Origin: Flavobacteriales bacterium 33_180_T64
Lineage (GTDB): Bacteria > Bacteroidota > Bacteroidia > Flavobacteriales > Flavobacteriaceae
Direction of reading: 5' to 3'
NCBI GenBank assembly: GCA_002162685.1
Contig: MAAQ01000013.1
Location: forward strand, 434,001 to 498,000
DNA length: 64,000 bases
Below, piece by piece: positions 1 to 8,435 of this stretch. The notes under the pieces are model-generated. The model saw only the letters and a program-made list of their open reading frames with translations, searched no databases and had not been told where the DNA came from. The stretch's first letter is position 1, and every line of letters begins with the position of its first letter. A program made the position numbers and the translations under genes.

Positions 1-351
1 TTGTAAATATAATTTACCATCAATACGATAATAATCCATATCAAGATCGCCATATTGTACTTCTTGATCTGGTGTGAGAAAAAATGTTAATTGGTCTGCT
101 TGAATGTTGCCTTCTGGAGATAAATTATATGAATTAATCATAAAGTCTCCATATTCTCCACTTAGTCTATCTCTAGTTTTTGCTATCCATTGACCAGTTT
201 CTTCATTTTGATATATAGCGATATATTGATTAGCACTACTGTATAACTCATCTTGAGGCACCAGCATTTTTTCTTCATCTGAGAACACTACAATTGATCC
301 AAAATTGGTTTTATGCTTAAAATGAGCATCACCATATGTGTTTGTATTCAT
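1..351 (-). CDS. Hypothetical protein, N-terminal part (cut by window edge)
   Basis: This is an open frame of 117 codons from an ATG at 349-351 (minus strand) that runs off the left edge without a stop. It begins MNTNTYGDAHF and is rich in Asn, Gln, Tyr and acidic residues, with no signal peptide and no membrane segment. I do not recognise the family. It follows the 1236-residue gene on the same strand, separated by 141 bases that hold a strongly structured element (389-485), so the two may be co-transcribed. Aromatic and polar residues spread evenly along the chain suggest a beta-rich, possibly structural protein, but that is only an inference. The frame is continuous over its full visible length. 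Confidence 0.7.
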   Translation of the reverse strand, partial: MNTNTYGDAHFKHKTNFGSIVVFSDEEKMLVPQDELYSSANQYIAIYQNEETGQWIAKTRDRLSGEYGDFMINSYNLSPEGNIQADQLTFFLTPDQEVQYGDLDMDYYRIDGKLYLQ

Positions 352-388
352 TGTTTGTTATTTTAATTATTAAACTTGTTTACATAAA

Positions 389-485
389 AACAAACCTTAC
401 CCTATTCCGCTTTCCTGTTAAAGAAAACGGAAGGATAATTTCACTGATTAATTAACCAGTTATTACTAAAAGGGTAAGGATTGTT
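389..485 (-). ncRNA. Putative three-way-junction structured RNA element
   Basis: An outer stem pairs 389-393 with 481-485 and 395-403 with 471-479, interrupted by one A/A position. Inside lie two hairpins: 405-414 with 423-432, and 443-449 with 454-460. Each inner hairpin has one position that is A/C on the plus strand but a G-U wobble on the minus strand (410/427 and 447/456). This fits an RNA read in the same direction as the flanking genes. It starts about eight bases after the stop codon of the 1236-residue gene. Its role is unknown: it could be an intercistronic regulator, a processing site or a stabilising 3' structure. Confidence 0.5.
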
Positions 486-492
486 AACTATG

Positions 493-3400
493 CTACACCA
501 CGTCGTCTATCGCATTTTTAAGTGCTTCGATAGAGATTTGTGCAACAATTTGTCTTGGATTAGTATCTGTATTTAACTGAAGATTACCATCAACAATATC
601 GATATTCTCAATATGACGTTCGCCATCGCTTTCAGCAATACCAATCTCGGCATCGTTAAGCTCAAGCTCTTGAGATTGAGGTACCTCGTCTGGATTTTCA
701 AAATCTGATACATCCTCAATAGATGGTAAGGCTTTAGTAACTTTTAAACCAATACTTTGTGCTTGTAAAATGGTTAATGCCGTTGGTACTCGTGTTGGCC
801 ACGCTTTACCAAGCTTTTCACCTTCTGGTTGACGCAATTCTTCAACAAGTGATAAGTACAATTCATCTTCTATAATTGGAACTTCTCCTCCATTCCAAAT
901 TTGACCCGTCTGCATGTAATAACGAACAGCTTCTTCAAAACCTGGTCGTACAGTTACAACAACTCTTGCCATACCTGCTTGCATAAAGTTTCTAAATAAC
1001 GGATCGTTAGATTCGTCATATTGATACAAGTTTGGCCAATCTTGACGATTTCCCCAGTAATATGGATATAGGTTATAAGACATGATATCCCACTCAAAGG
1101 CTTGCTCCATAAACTTCACAAACGCAGCATAGCTATCTAAAGCTTGGTTGACATTAACTTCTAGATTACCAAAAGTTGCAGCGCCTCCACCTGTTGTTGT
1201 AAATAAATTAGATTTACCATACGTATTTTGAGCACTAGGGTTTTGATCAATTAAATAAGAAATACAATTTTTGCGTAAAATCTTATTCTCAAACTCACGA
1301 TAGAAACCAGGGTTTGTCCCTTTAATTTGAATACCAGTTGCTTTTTCTTCAGCTAATCTTTCATTATACGTCGCTAAAGCATCTTCATAAGCATCAATAA
1401 TCGCCTTAAAGGTTTCTTGTTGCCATTTTTGCTTAGCCTCAAGAGTTCTATCACATTCAGCAACTACATTAAAATTAGATGTGAGTGTATCATAAGTAGA
1501 TGCTGATACAGCTAATTTATTCTTAATACTTGGAAGTGAATAAATTGTTTTTTCAAATGCTGATGTATTGTTTCCAATACTTGTTGTTTGATTTCCAACA
1601 GAAATAATCATGTGTTTATGATTATGCCCTCCGTGATGATAAAAACTTCCAGCAACATAAGCCTTCTTAGCTTCGTATCCTTCTGGAATTTCGATACCCC
1701 CTTCTATTGAACTACCTTCTTGTTCATTATCTTGAAACTGTAAGTTAAATGCTTTACTTAATCTAATTGTTTGTTTTTCTAGACCTTCTACCCCAACATT
1801 ATACTTAGAAGACCAATATTTCAATTTGGTATCAGAAAGCATTGTATAATCCTTAAGATTTTGTGTCGTTGATTTTCTTGGATCAACAGGCTCTATTAAC
1901 ATGCTTCCACCTTGTTGTTCTATTTCACTCATGCCAAGCTTATGCAATTTCCCTGGTTGAGGTACTGCAAATTCAAACATTAAGCGCTTACCGTAATTAA
2001 TAATTTGGTTTTTGAATATTTTATCAACCCAACGGAATACACCAACCACATGCTTATCACCTTTACGGTTATCAAAACCATGTGAATTATTTTCTTCAAA
2101 TTCTTCAACGATTTTCTCAATACGTTCTTCTTTAACTTTAGATACAATACGATCTAAAGCACGCTCTGTGATATCCTTTGAATTTGTTACCGCTTGACGC
2201 GTGCTTTCTTCTTTAGAATTATGGGCTGCAAAACTTGCTCCAGCACTTAAAGAAAGTGTTTTTCCATAAGTATAATTTGCATTAACAGAAGCTCCAAAAT
2301 CTTTGCTATTTGCAATAATCTTAGACACTTCATTTTGCATCTCAAAACGTGTAGTAGATGTTGTATCTGAGAGTTGTTCTCTTTCTGTTTCAGTAGAACT
2401 TGTAAACGTATCTTCTTTTCTACGTAATTTACGTGTGCTTCGTTCTTTAAACTCACGTGCCATGATGTTTTCAATATGTGCTACATCACCTTCTACATAA
2501 CCTTGTGTTGATTGTTCTACTTTATTATAATCGGCAATCCCTAATTGTTTTACACCAAAACCACTAGGCACAAAAGGAATTTCATTAGATGATCCTGGGT
2601 TTGGAGGGTTGTCATTATCTCCTGGATCTATAATTTCACCAAGTAAAGCTCCAGAGGTACATGTTCTCAATACAAAATCAGACGTACTAAATGCTTTAAC
2701 CACGCCATTTGTAAATGTAATAGTTCCAGAAAACGATTCTAATTGTGGTTGTTCAGAAAGGTATGGCCAGCCTATATTAATGTTTTTTAAATAAATCGTA
2801 TCCCCTAGTCTAGCAATACTATATGTTATTTGACCATTATTATTGTAATCTTGATCGGTACGCTCTAAAGTATAATCAAAATTTGATACTTCCCAAGAAG
2901 CATCAGGTACCTTTATTTTTAAATCAGCATTATATTTTAATCCAAACGGAGGCTTTATAATTGGTTTAGAACACAGTTGAAAACTAAAATCAGGTAATGG
3001 GTTTGACGTATCCACAGGGACAACAACACCACCAATACTTACTAAGGTTGTGCCTTCATCTTCAGTATTATCAACAATTGTAGTATCATTTCCTGAAATA
3101 ATCTCATGGATATATCCTTCAACATCTGCAAAACCTTCATAATCTTCAGCAAATGTATCAAAATCAGGTTGCTCTAACCGTTCCATACCCACAGGTTCTG
3201 CATTAGAATCTGAAGCGATTAAACTTGAAAGAGTTTCAAAAGTTTGCAAACTTAATTTCGTTTGTAGATAATCATAATCCAATTCATTTCTAAAGTTAAA
3301 AACAAATTCAGGTAGTTCTGGCTGAGTCACAGAAGCTGGTTGATTACAAGGATCGTTTGGATCATAATCAACATTGGGATCTTTTATTTCACACCATTTT

Positions 3401-4203
3401 TTCTTTTCTGCCTCAACATCAACCGCATACTGATCCAACAGAGGTTTAATCTCTTTTTGGTAGCTTTTTTCAGCACTACTTAACGCTGCATTTCGTTCTT
3501 TTTGATAACTTTTTTCAGCCTTTTTTAATTCTTTAGAAAGTAAACGAAGTTGTTCATTATGTAATTCTGCTTGAGCAATGTTTTGCTGTTTTGCCATGTC
3601 GCTTGTCGGAAAAGAAACTACAGGTTTCGCCTCACTTTCAGACACTTTTTCTGCATTTGAATTTTCAGCTTCAGTATCACCAAATAATGTTTTTGGTAAT
3701 ACTACTTTAGCATTAATTAAGCCTTTTATTTGTGCTTTATCTCCTTTGTAATTTGAAAGAAAATGATTCGTTATTAAAAGCTGAATAATGGTTTCTTTTG
3801 CATAAAATTCTTTTTGTGTTACCGTTTGGTAAAACAAATTATCCCATAATTGTCCTAAAAGCTCTTTATCATCTATTGCAACAACTGATTGAACTTTTTC
3901 TAAAAGTATTTCAACATCATATGACAAACGGTTTTTAGCAATCCAAACAGATAACTCGTAAAGTTTAGAATCTGTTTTTTTGATATCTTCAACAGACAAC
4001 GCGCTAAATGTTTCGGCAGCTGTTTTCATTGCCTGCCATTTCCCTGTTCCTTCTGTTATATTAGAAGCGGCAGTATCAAATACGCCTTTTATAACAGCAT
4101 CATCTCTAAATACAAACCCATCTAATGGTTTATTATCATCTGTTAACTCAGGCGCTCTCATTGAGATAAATCGAAAGAGGGTATTTTTAATTTCTGTACT
4201 CAT
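493..4203 (-). CDS. Large unrecognised multidomain protein (1236 aa)
   Basis: I do not recognise this protein. It has no signal peptide or membrane segment, so it is cytoplasmic or leaves by a non-Sec route. Visible layout: a helical region at 1-170; a Lys/Glu-rich coiled coil at about 205-265; an acidic, Pro-rich and beta-like region at 290-530; a charged helical stretch at 560-710 interrupted by a Gly/Ser/Ala patch (636-660); a conserved-looking motif FRWVDKIFKNQIINYGKRLM (723-742); a His-rich turn HHGGHNHKH (856-864); a second coiled coil at 920-955; and an aromatic segment with NLYPYYWG (1044-1051). The size, modular make-up and lack of a signal would fit a structural part of a phage-tail-like or contractile particle, but nothing here proves it. 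It diverges from the S24 repressor gene, with a hairpin-rich leader between them. Confidence 0.75.
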   Translation of the reverse strand: MSTEIKNTLFRFISMRAPELTDDNKPLDGFVFRDDAVIKGVFDTAASNITEGTGKWQAMKTAAETFSALSVEDIKKTDSKLYELSVWIAKNRLSYDVEILLEKVQSVVAIDDKELLGQLWDNLFYQTVTQKEFYAKETIIQLLITNHFLSNYKGDKAQIKGLINAKVVLPKTLFGDTEAENSNAEKVSESEAKPVVSFPTSDMAKQQNIAQAELHNEQLRLLSKELKKAEKSYQKERNAALSSAEKSYQKEIKPLLDQYAVDVEAEKKKWCEIKDPNVDYDPNDPCNQPASVTQPELPEFVFNFRNELDYDYLQTKLSLQTFETLSSLIASDSNAEPVGMERLEQPDFDTFAEDYEGFADVEGYIHEIISGNDTTIVDNTEDEGTTLVSIGGVVVPVDTSNPLPDFSFQLCSKPIIKPPFGLKYNADLKIKVPDASWEVSNFDYTLERTDQDYNNNGQITYSIARLGDTIYLKNINIGWPYLSEQPQLESFSGTITFTNGVVKAFSTSDFVLRTCTSGALLGEIIDPGDNDNPPNPGSSNEIPFVPSGFGVKQLGIADYNKVEQSTQGYVEGDVAHIENIMAREFKERSTRKLRRKEDTFTSSTETEREQLSDTTSTTRFEMQNEVSKIIANSKDFGASVNANYTYGKTLSLSAGASFAAHNSKEESTRQAVTNSKDITERALDRIVSKVKEERIEKIVEEFEENNSHGFDNRKGDKHVVGVFRWVDKIFKNQIINYGKRLMFEFAVPQPGKLHKLGMSEIEQQGGSMLIEPVDPRKSTTQNLKDYTMLSDTKLKYWSSKYNVGVEGLEKQTIRLSKAFNLQFQDNEQEGSSIEGGIEIPEGYEAKKAYVAGSFYHHGGHNHKHMIISVGNQTTSIGNNTSAFEKTIYSLPSIKNKLAVSASTYDTLTSNFNVVAECDRTLEAKQKWQQETFKAIIDAYEDALATYNERLAEEKATGIQIKGTNPGFYREFENKILRKNCISYLIDQNPSAQNTYGKSNLFTTTGGGAATFGNLEVNVNQALDSYAAFVKFMEQAFEWDIMSYNLYPYYWGNRQDWPNLYQYDESNDPLFRNFMQAGMARVVVTVRPGFEEAVRYYMQTGQIWNGGEVPIIEDELYLSLVEELRQPEGEKLGKAWPTRVPTALTILQAQSIGLKVTKALPSIEDVSDFENPDEVPQSQELELNDAEIGIAESDGERHIENIDIVDGNLQLNTDTNPRQIVAQISIEALKNAIDDVV

Positions 4204-4248
4204 TGTAAATTTTTTAAAGTTTATACTTGTTTTTAATTAAGTTCAATA

Positions 4249-4427
4249 CATACTTTTCTACAGTAGATAAGTATGAGAACTGTTATCGTTTCGCTTTTCT
4301 AACAGTTGACCTAATATGAAGTCTAAATAACTTCAACACAATACCTTAAGAATTAAGGCATAAACTTTCATCGCATTCCAACATTTTATGGAATACGTAA
4401 CCATCATAGATTTTAATAAGACGTCTT
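4249..4427 (-). promoter_or_regulatory. Array of successive inverted repeats in the leader of the 1236-aa gene
   Basis: Six separate inverted repeats follow one another: 4249-4275 (12 of 13 pairs), 4278-4285 with 4300-4307, 4317-4322 with 4330-4335, 4341-4349 with 4353-4361, 4372-4380 with 4389-4397, and the 10-base palindrome AAGACGTCTT at 4418-4427. The fourth and fifth each gain extra pairs through a G-U wobble on the minus strand (4343/4359 and 4374/4395) that would be mismatches on the plus strand. This fits a structured 5' leader of the minus-strand gene starting at 4203. No known riboswitch class is evident. Confidence 0.45.
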
Positions 4428-4530
4428 TATATTTTAAAACCTAAAGAAAATGCTAATAAAATCAAACATTTGTGTGATTTTTAACTAATTTTAGTATCTT
4501 AGCATTTAAATAGAGCACAAATATAAAACA

Positions 4531-4574
4531 TTTTACAAATTAAAACAAACAAATTGCAAAATTATTTTGTAAAA
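4531..4574. promoter_or_regulatory. Candidate operator upstream of the S24 repressor gene
   Basis: The 19-base near-palindrome TTGCAAAATTATTTTGTAA (4554-4572) has one mismatched pair apart from its centre. In addition TTTTACAAA (4531-4539) is the exact reverse complement of TTTGTAAAA (4566-4574). The site ends 25 bases before the repressor start codon, a usual place for autoregulation by a CI/LexA-type protein. No clear TAnnTTTG box is visible; a weak candidate is TTTG at 4469-4472 with TATCTTAG at 4495-4502. Confidence 0.45.
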
Positions 4575-4599
4575 AGTTTTAATTAACACTATCAAGATT

Positions 4600-5409
4600 A
4601 TGGAGCAGATCGACGAAAAAATTTCAGCTATTATTAATAATTTTCATCTTAATAATTATGCGTTTTCGAAACGTATTGGTGTTACAGGAACTACCATAGA
4701 TAGTATCGTTAATGGTAGGCCACAAGCCGATGGTTCTCGTAAAAAAACCAAACCTGGCTATGATGTACTCTCTGCAATTATAGACGAATTTAATATTAAC
4801 CCAGACTATCTTTTTGGAAAAAGTAATGTCATGTTAAAATCGGAGTTATCAAATACTCCAACATATTCTGGAATGCCACAAGTGATTTCTACCACACCAG
4901 AAGGAGAAGAAAATGTGGTTTATGTGCCAGCAAAAGCAAGAGCTGGCTATTTGGATGGTTATGGTGATGCCGAATATATCGAAACGCTACCTGCGTTTCA
5001 TATGCCACAATTAACCAATGGGACATTTCGATGTTTTGAAGTTCAAGGTAATTCTATGGTGCGTACCTTTTTTGATGGTGATATGGTGTTTGGTCGCTAT
5101 GTAGAAGATTTTAGCGATATTAAAGATGGTCGTGTGTATATCATCATAAGTAAAAATGATGGTGTAGTTTTAAAGCGGGTTATTAATCGTATAGAAGAGC
5201 GTGGTAAACTTATTTTAAAAAGTGATAATAAAGATGGGAATTATCCAACTTACACCATAAATGCTGAAGATATTATGGAGGTTTGGTATGTAACTATGTT
5301 TGCTTCAAAACAAATGCCTGAACCCGTAGATGTTTATGATAGACTTCATGAGTTAGAAAGTAAAATTGTAGATCTTCAACAATTAGTAGCTCTAAAATCT
5401 AAAAACTAA
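4600..5409 (+). CDS. S24-family (CI/LexA-like) transcriptional repressor
   Basis: The 269-residue protein has an XRE-type helix-turn-helix (about residues 10-72), a linker, an S24 peptidase-like domain (about 105-235) and a short C-terminal coiled coil (246-266). The catalytic dyad of the family is visible: Ser152 in GNSM and Lys192 in VLKRV. An Ala115-Gly116 pair in KARAG sits where LexA and CI cleave themselves. In the known family, RecA filaments trigger this cleavage after DNA damage; whether this protein does so is inferred. The stop codon abuts the rnpA start codon, so the genes share a transcript. A near-perfect palindrome lies just upstream and suggests autoregulation. The position next to rnpA argues for a chromosomal regulator rather than a prophage repressor. 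Confidence 0.88.
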   Translation: MEQIDEKISAIINNFHLNNYAFSKRIGVTGTTIDSIVNGRPQADGSRKKTKPGYDVLSAIIDEFNINPDYLFGKSNVMLKSELSNTPTYSGMPQVISTTPEGEENVVYVPAKARAGYLDGYGDAEYIETLPAFHMPQLTNGTFRCFEVQGNSMVRTFFDGDMVFGRYVEDFSDIKDGRVYIIISKNDGVVLKRVINRIEERGKLILKSDNKDGNYPTYTINAEDIMEVWYVTMFASKQMPEPVDVYDRLHELESKIVDLQQLVALKSKN

Positions 5410-5784
5410 ATGTCATTTTCTTATCCCAAAAAAGAGAAGCTTAAAAGTCAGAAATTAATAGAACAACTATTTTCTGAAGGAAAGTCTGTTTCTGCCTATC
5501 CATTACGAATGGTGTATTTAAAAACAGAATTTGTAGAGGACACTCAATTTAAAACAGGGGTTTCTGTAAGCAAACGGAATTTCAAAAAAGCAGTTGATAG
5601 AATTCAAATTAAACGCTTATTACGAGAAGCTTACCGTCTTAACAAAACCGCTTATTTTAACAACATTTCGTCTTGTTATGCGTTAATGATTTTGTACATT
5701 GGAAAAGATGGAACAGATTTTGATTCTGTAGACCTAAAAATGAAAAAACTTTTAGATACTTTTTCAAAGAAGGTATCTCAATAA
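5410..5784 (+). CDS. rnpA: Ribonuclease P protein component
   Basis: This small basic protein (124 residues) binds the catalytic RNase P RNA and helps process the 5' ends of precursor tRNAs. The family signature is clear: SKRNFKKAVDRIQIKRLLRE (about 53-72) matches the RNxxKRxxRE core, preceded by the usual N-terminal strand with a PLRM segment. The length is normal for the family. The ATG immediately follows the TAA of the upstream repressor gene, so translation is probably coupled. In many bacteria rnpA lies next to rpmH and yidC near the origin; here neither is present, and the neighbours are the S24 repressor and an S41 protease. I see no catalytic RNase P RNA gene in the window. Confidence 0.95.
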   Translation: MSFSYPKKEKLKSQKLIEQLFSEGKSVSAYPLRMVYLKTEFVEDTQFKTGVSVSKRNFKKAVDRIQIKRLLREAYRLNKTAYFNNISSCYALMILYIGKDGTDFDSVDLKMKKLLDTFSKKVSQ

Positions 5785-5885
5785 TAAATTGATAGAAGTC
5801 TTTAAAAACCATACATAAAGAGAATTTTAAATCCCTGCTTTTTATGGTATATGGTATTTGACGATTGATAAAACAAAAAGCACTA

Positions 5886-7520
5886 ATGAAAAAACTACTA
5901 CAAAAACGGGTCCTAATTCCACTATTAGCACTATCTATATTTTTTGGTGGAACTGCTTTTAAAAGTGATTTTTTTGAAATTGCTAAACAAATAGAAATCT
6001 TCACAACACTTTTTAAAGAGCTCAACATGAATTATGTTGATGAAACAAATCCAGGTGATTTAATGGATACTGCTATTAAAAGCATGTTGAAAGATTTAGA
6101 TCCTTATACTAATTATTATAACGAGCAAGATGTTGAAGCGTCAAGAATTAATAATGCTGGAGATTATACTGGTATTGGAGCTAACGTATTAACACTAAAA
6201 GAAAAATTAGTAATTGTAGAGCCTTATAAAGATTATGCTGCAGACAAAGCCGGATTAAAAGCAGGTGATGAAATTATAAAAGTTGATAATGTCATAGTAG
6301 CCGATTTTAAAGACGATGCTGGAAACCTTCTTCAAGGCGCAGCGGGAACATCTGTAACCGTTACCTATATAAGACAAGGGAAAACAGAAACAACAACCAT
6401 ACAAAGAGAATCTGTAGACATCCATGCTGTACCTCATTTTTCAATGGTAAATGATAATACTGGATATATAGTACTTAGAAAATTTAATGAAAAAACCTCT
6501 GCTGAAACGATAAGTGCGCTTCGCGCTTTAAAAAACCAAGGCGCCGAAAAATTGATTTTAGATTTACGAGGAAACCCAGGTGGATTATTAAGAGAAGCTG
6601 TAAATGTCACTAATATTTTTGTACCGAAAAATCAACTGGTAGTAACTACAAAATCGAAAGTAAAAAAGTATAACAAAACCTATTATACCTCTAAAGAACC
6701 CATAGATACCGAAATCCCTTTAGTAGTTCTTATCGATGGAAGAAGTGCTTCTGCAAGTGAAATTGTATCTGGTGCTTTGCAAGATTTAGATCGTGCAGTA
6801 GTTGTTGGAGCGCGTAGTTTTGGAAAAGGATTGGTTCAGCGACCAAAAAAATTAACCTACGGCACCCAAATGAAAATTACAATTTCTAGATACTATACAC
6901 CTTCAGGACGCTGTATTCAAGCTCTAGATTATTGGAATCGTGATGACAATGGAAAAGCAACACGTGTAAAGCAAGAAAACTACAATGCTTTTAAAACTAA
7001 AAAAGGAAGAACAGTTTATGATGGAGGTGGTGTACAACCCGATTTAGAATTAGATGCTACCAAATTAAGTACAATTACAAAGGCTATAATCAACGAAAAC
7101 TTGATTTTTAAATATGCTACAACATACTATTATAAAAACAATATAGTAGATTTAGATAATTTTAAATTGACTAATTCCGATTTTAATGATTTTAAAAAAT
7201 TCTTAAGTGCAAATAATTTTAGCTTTGAAACACAAACAGAAAAAGCTTTTGCTAATGCACTTTCTATTGCTAAAGAAGAACAATTAAACAACGAAATACA
7301 CACAGAGTATTCTAATTTGGTTTCAACATTAAACGCATATAAAAGCAAAGCAATAGAGGATAATAAAACACAATTATTATCCTTATTATCAGACGAAATT
7401 GTAAAGCGGTATTTTTATCGTGAAGGTCTTTACACGTATTATATAACTCATAATTTTGAAATTCAAAAAGGTGTTGAAATATTAAAAAACCCATCTAATT
7501 ATTTAAGTTACTTGGATTAA
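5886..7520 (+). CDS. S41 family C-terminal processing protease (CtpA-like)
   Basis: This is a periplasmic or membrane-tethered serine protease with a Ser/Lys dyad. Numbering from the ATG at 5886 (544 residues), an N-terminal membrane anchor or signal spans about 8-25, a PDZ domain about 85-165 and the S41 catalytic domain about 185-345. Ser289 lies in RSASASEI and Lys314 in SFGKG, 25 residues apart as in other CtpA/Prc proteins. A TTG codon at 5865 would add seven residues, but the ATG gives a more normal signal sequence. The C-terminal 150 residues are an extension usual in Bacteroidota homologues. It lies 100 bases after rnpA and may be read through from it. Likely substrates are envelope proteins, but none can be named from the sequence. 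Confidence 0.92.
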   Translation: MKKLLQKRVLIPLLALSIFFGGTAFKSDFFEIAKQIEIFTTLFKELNMNYVDETNPGDLMDTAIKSMLKDLDPYTNYYNEQDVEASRINNAGDYTGIGANVLTLKEKLVIVEPYKDYAADKAGLKAGDEIIKVDNVIVADFKDDAGNLLQGAAGTSVTVTYIRQGKTETTTIQRESVDIHAVPHFSMVNDNTGYIVLRKFNEKTSAETISALRALKNQGAEKLILDLRGNPGGLLREAVNVTNIFVPKNQLVVTTKSKVKKYNKTYYTSKEPIDTEIPLVVLIDGRSASASEIVSGALQDLDRAVVVGARSFGKGLVQRPKKLTYGTQMKITISRYYTPSGRCIQALDYWNRDDNGKATRVKQENYNAFKTKKGRTVYDGGGVQPDLELDATKLSTITKAIINENLIFKYATTYYYKNNIVDLDNFKLTNSDFNDFKKFLSANNFSFETQTEKAFANALSIAKEEQLNNEIHTEYSNLVSTLNAYKSKAIEDNKTQLLSLLSDEIVKRYFYREGLYTYYITHNFEIQKGVEILKNPSNYLSYLD

Positions 7521-7586
7521 TAACTAGATATAATTTGATGAAAACATTAAAAAAATCTATATTTAATTTTAGATTTTAATATAAAG

Positions 7587-8435
7587 ATGAAAAAAATACT
7601 ACTCTTAACATTACTATTTTCACAACTTTTGTTAGCTCAAAAGGAAATGAAACATGAGGTGTATTTTGAAACCGATAAGTTTGAAGTTCCTCCTACAGAG
7701 CACAATAGGTTACTTGTGTTTTTATCTGAAATTGAGAGTATAGACATTGCTAAAGTTTCTATTTATGGTTTTACTGATGATAGAGGAACAGATACTTACA
7801 ACTTAAAATTATCTCAAGATCGAGCAAATTCTATTAAAACTATCTTTTCTAATAATGAATTTGATGAATCTGTAATAACAAATGTGGATGGTAAAGGAAA
7901 AATTTTATTAAAGCTTGTTAAAGAAAATGACTTAAGTAAAATTAGAGGTCTTAATCGAAAAGTTGAGATTATTGTGTCTTCAGTTTTTCCTCCAAAACCT
8001 AAAGATTCTCCTGAAATAGTTAATGCAAAAAAACGTGAAGCTAAAGAAATTTTAAAAGGCGAATTAAAAGCAGGAGATAAGTTTGAGCTTAATAATATTC
8101 TATTTAAAACAGGTTACAGTAAATTACTACCAGAATCTAAAGAAATACTAAAAGAAATTGCTGAAATCCTTATTGAACGCAAAGATATTTATTTCACTAT
8201 TCAAGGTCATGTGTGTTGCACTAAAAATAGTAGAGATGCTATAGATAGAAAAACTAAAAAACGTAACCTATCTGTGGCTAGAGCAAAGCATATCTACGAT
8301 TATCTTGCTAAAAAAGGAGTTAGTAAACGCCGTATGAAATATGTTGGAATGCGCAGAAAATTTCCGTTAGGTGGAATTCCTAAATTAGACCGTCGTGTAG
8401 AAATTTTAATTACTTATGTTGGTGAAAGTCATTAA
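7587..8435 (+). CDS. Exported protein with two OmpA-like domains
   Basis: The 282-residue product starts with a signal peptide (MKKILLLTLLFSQLLLAQ). Two OmpA C-terminal-like units follow. The first, about 25-135, has VYFETDKFEVPP and SIYGFTDDRGTDTYNLKLSQ. The second, about 160-280, has LFKTGYSKLLPES, FTIQGHVCCTKN and the terminal RRVEILI. Such domains bind peptidoglycan non-covalently, so a periplasmic wall-binding role is likely. No beta-barrel or TonB-box is present; the protein consists almost only of the two domains. The second unit has a Cys-Cys pair after GHV and a longer Lys/Arg-rich loop, so it may have diverged from peptidoglycan binding. The gene converges on the acetyltransferase gene, with a four-base overlap of their ends. 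Confidence 0.85.
   Translation: MKKILLLTLLFSQLLLAQKEMKHEVYFETDKFEVPPTEHNRLLVFLSEIESIDIAKVSIYGFTDDRGTDTYNLKLSQDRANSIKTIFSNNEFDESVITNVDGKGKILLKLVKENDLSKIRGLNRKVEIIVSSVFPPKPKDSPEIVNAKKREAKEILKGELKAGDKFELNNILFKTGYSKLLPESKEILKEIAEILIERKDIYFTIQGHVCCTKNSRDAIDRKTKKRNLSVARAKHIYDYLAKKGVSKRRMKYVGMRRKFPLGGIPKLDRRVEILITYVGESH

Noticed and set aside
389-485. Integron attC-like site
   Set aside because: It is an imperfect palindrome just after a gene, but the required RYYYAAC and GTTRRRY ends are absent and no integrase or cassette array is visible.
2012-2500. Short frames inside the 1236-aa gene
   Set aside because: Shadow frames of the long minus-strand gene, with no independent support.
4600-5409. Prophage immunity repressor
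   Set aside because: The protein is CI-like, but it is joined directly to rnpA and no integrase, terminase or capsid gene is visible. A chromosomal regulator is more likely.
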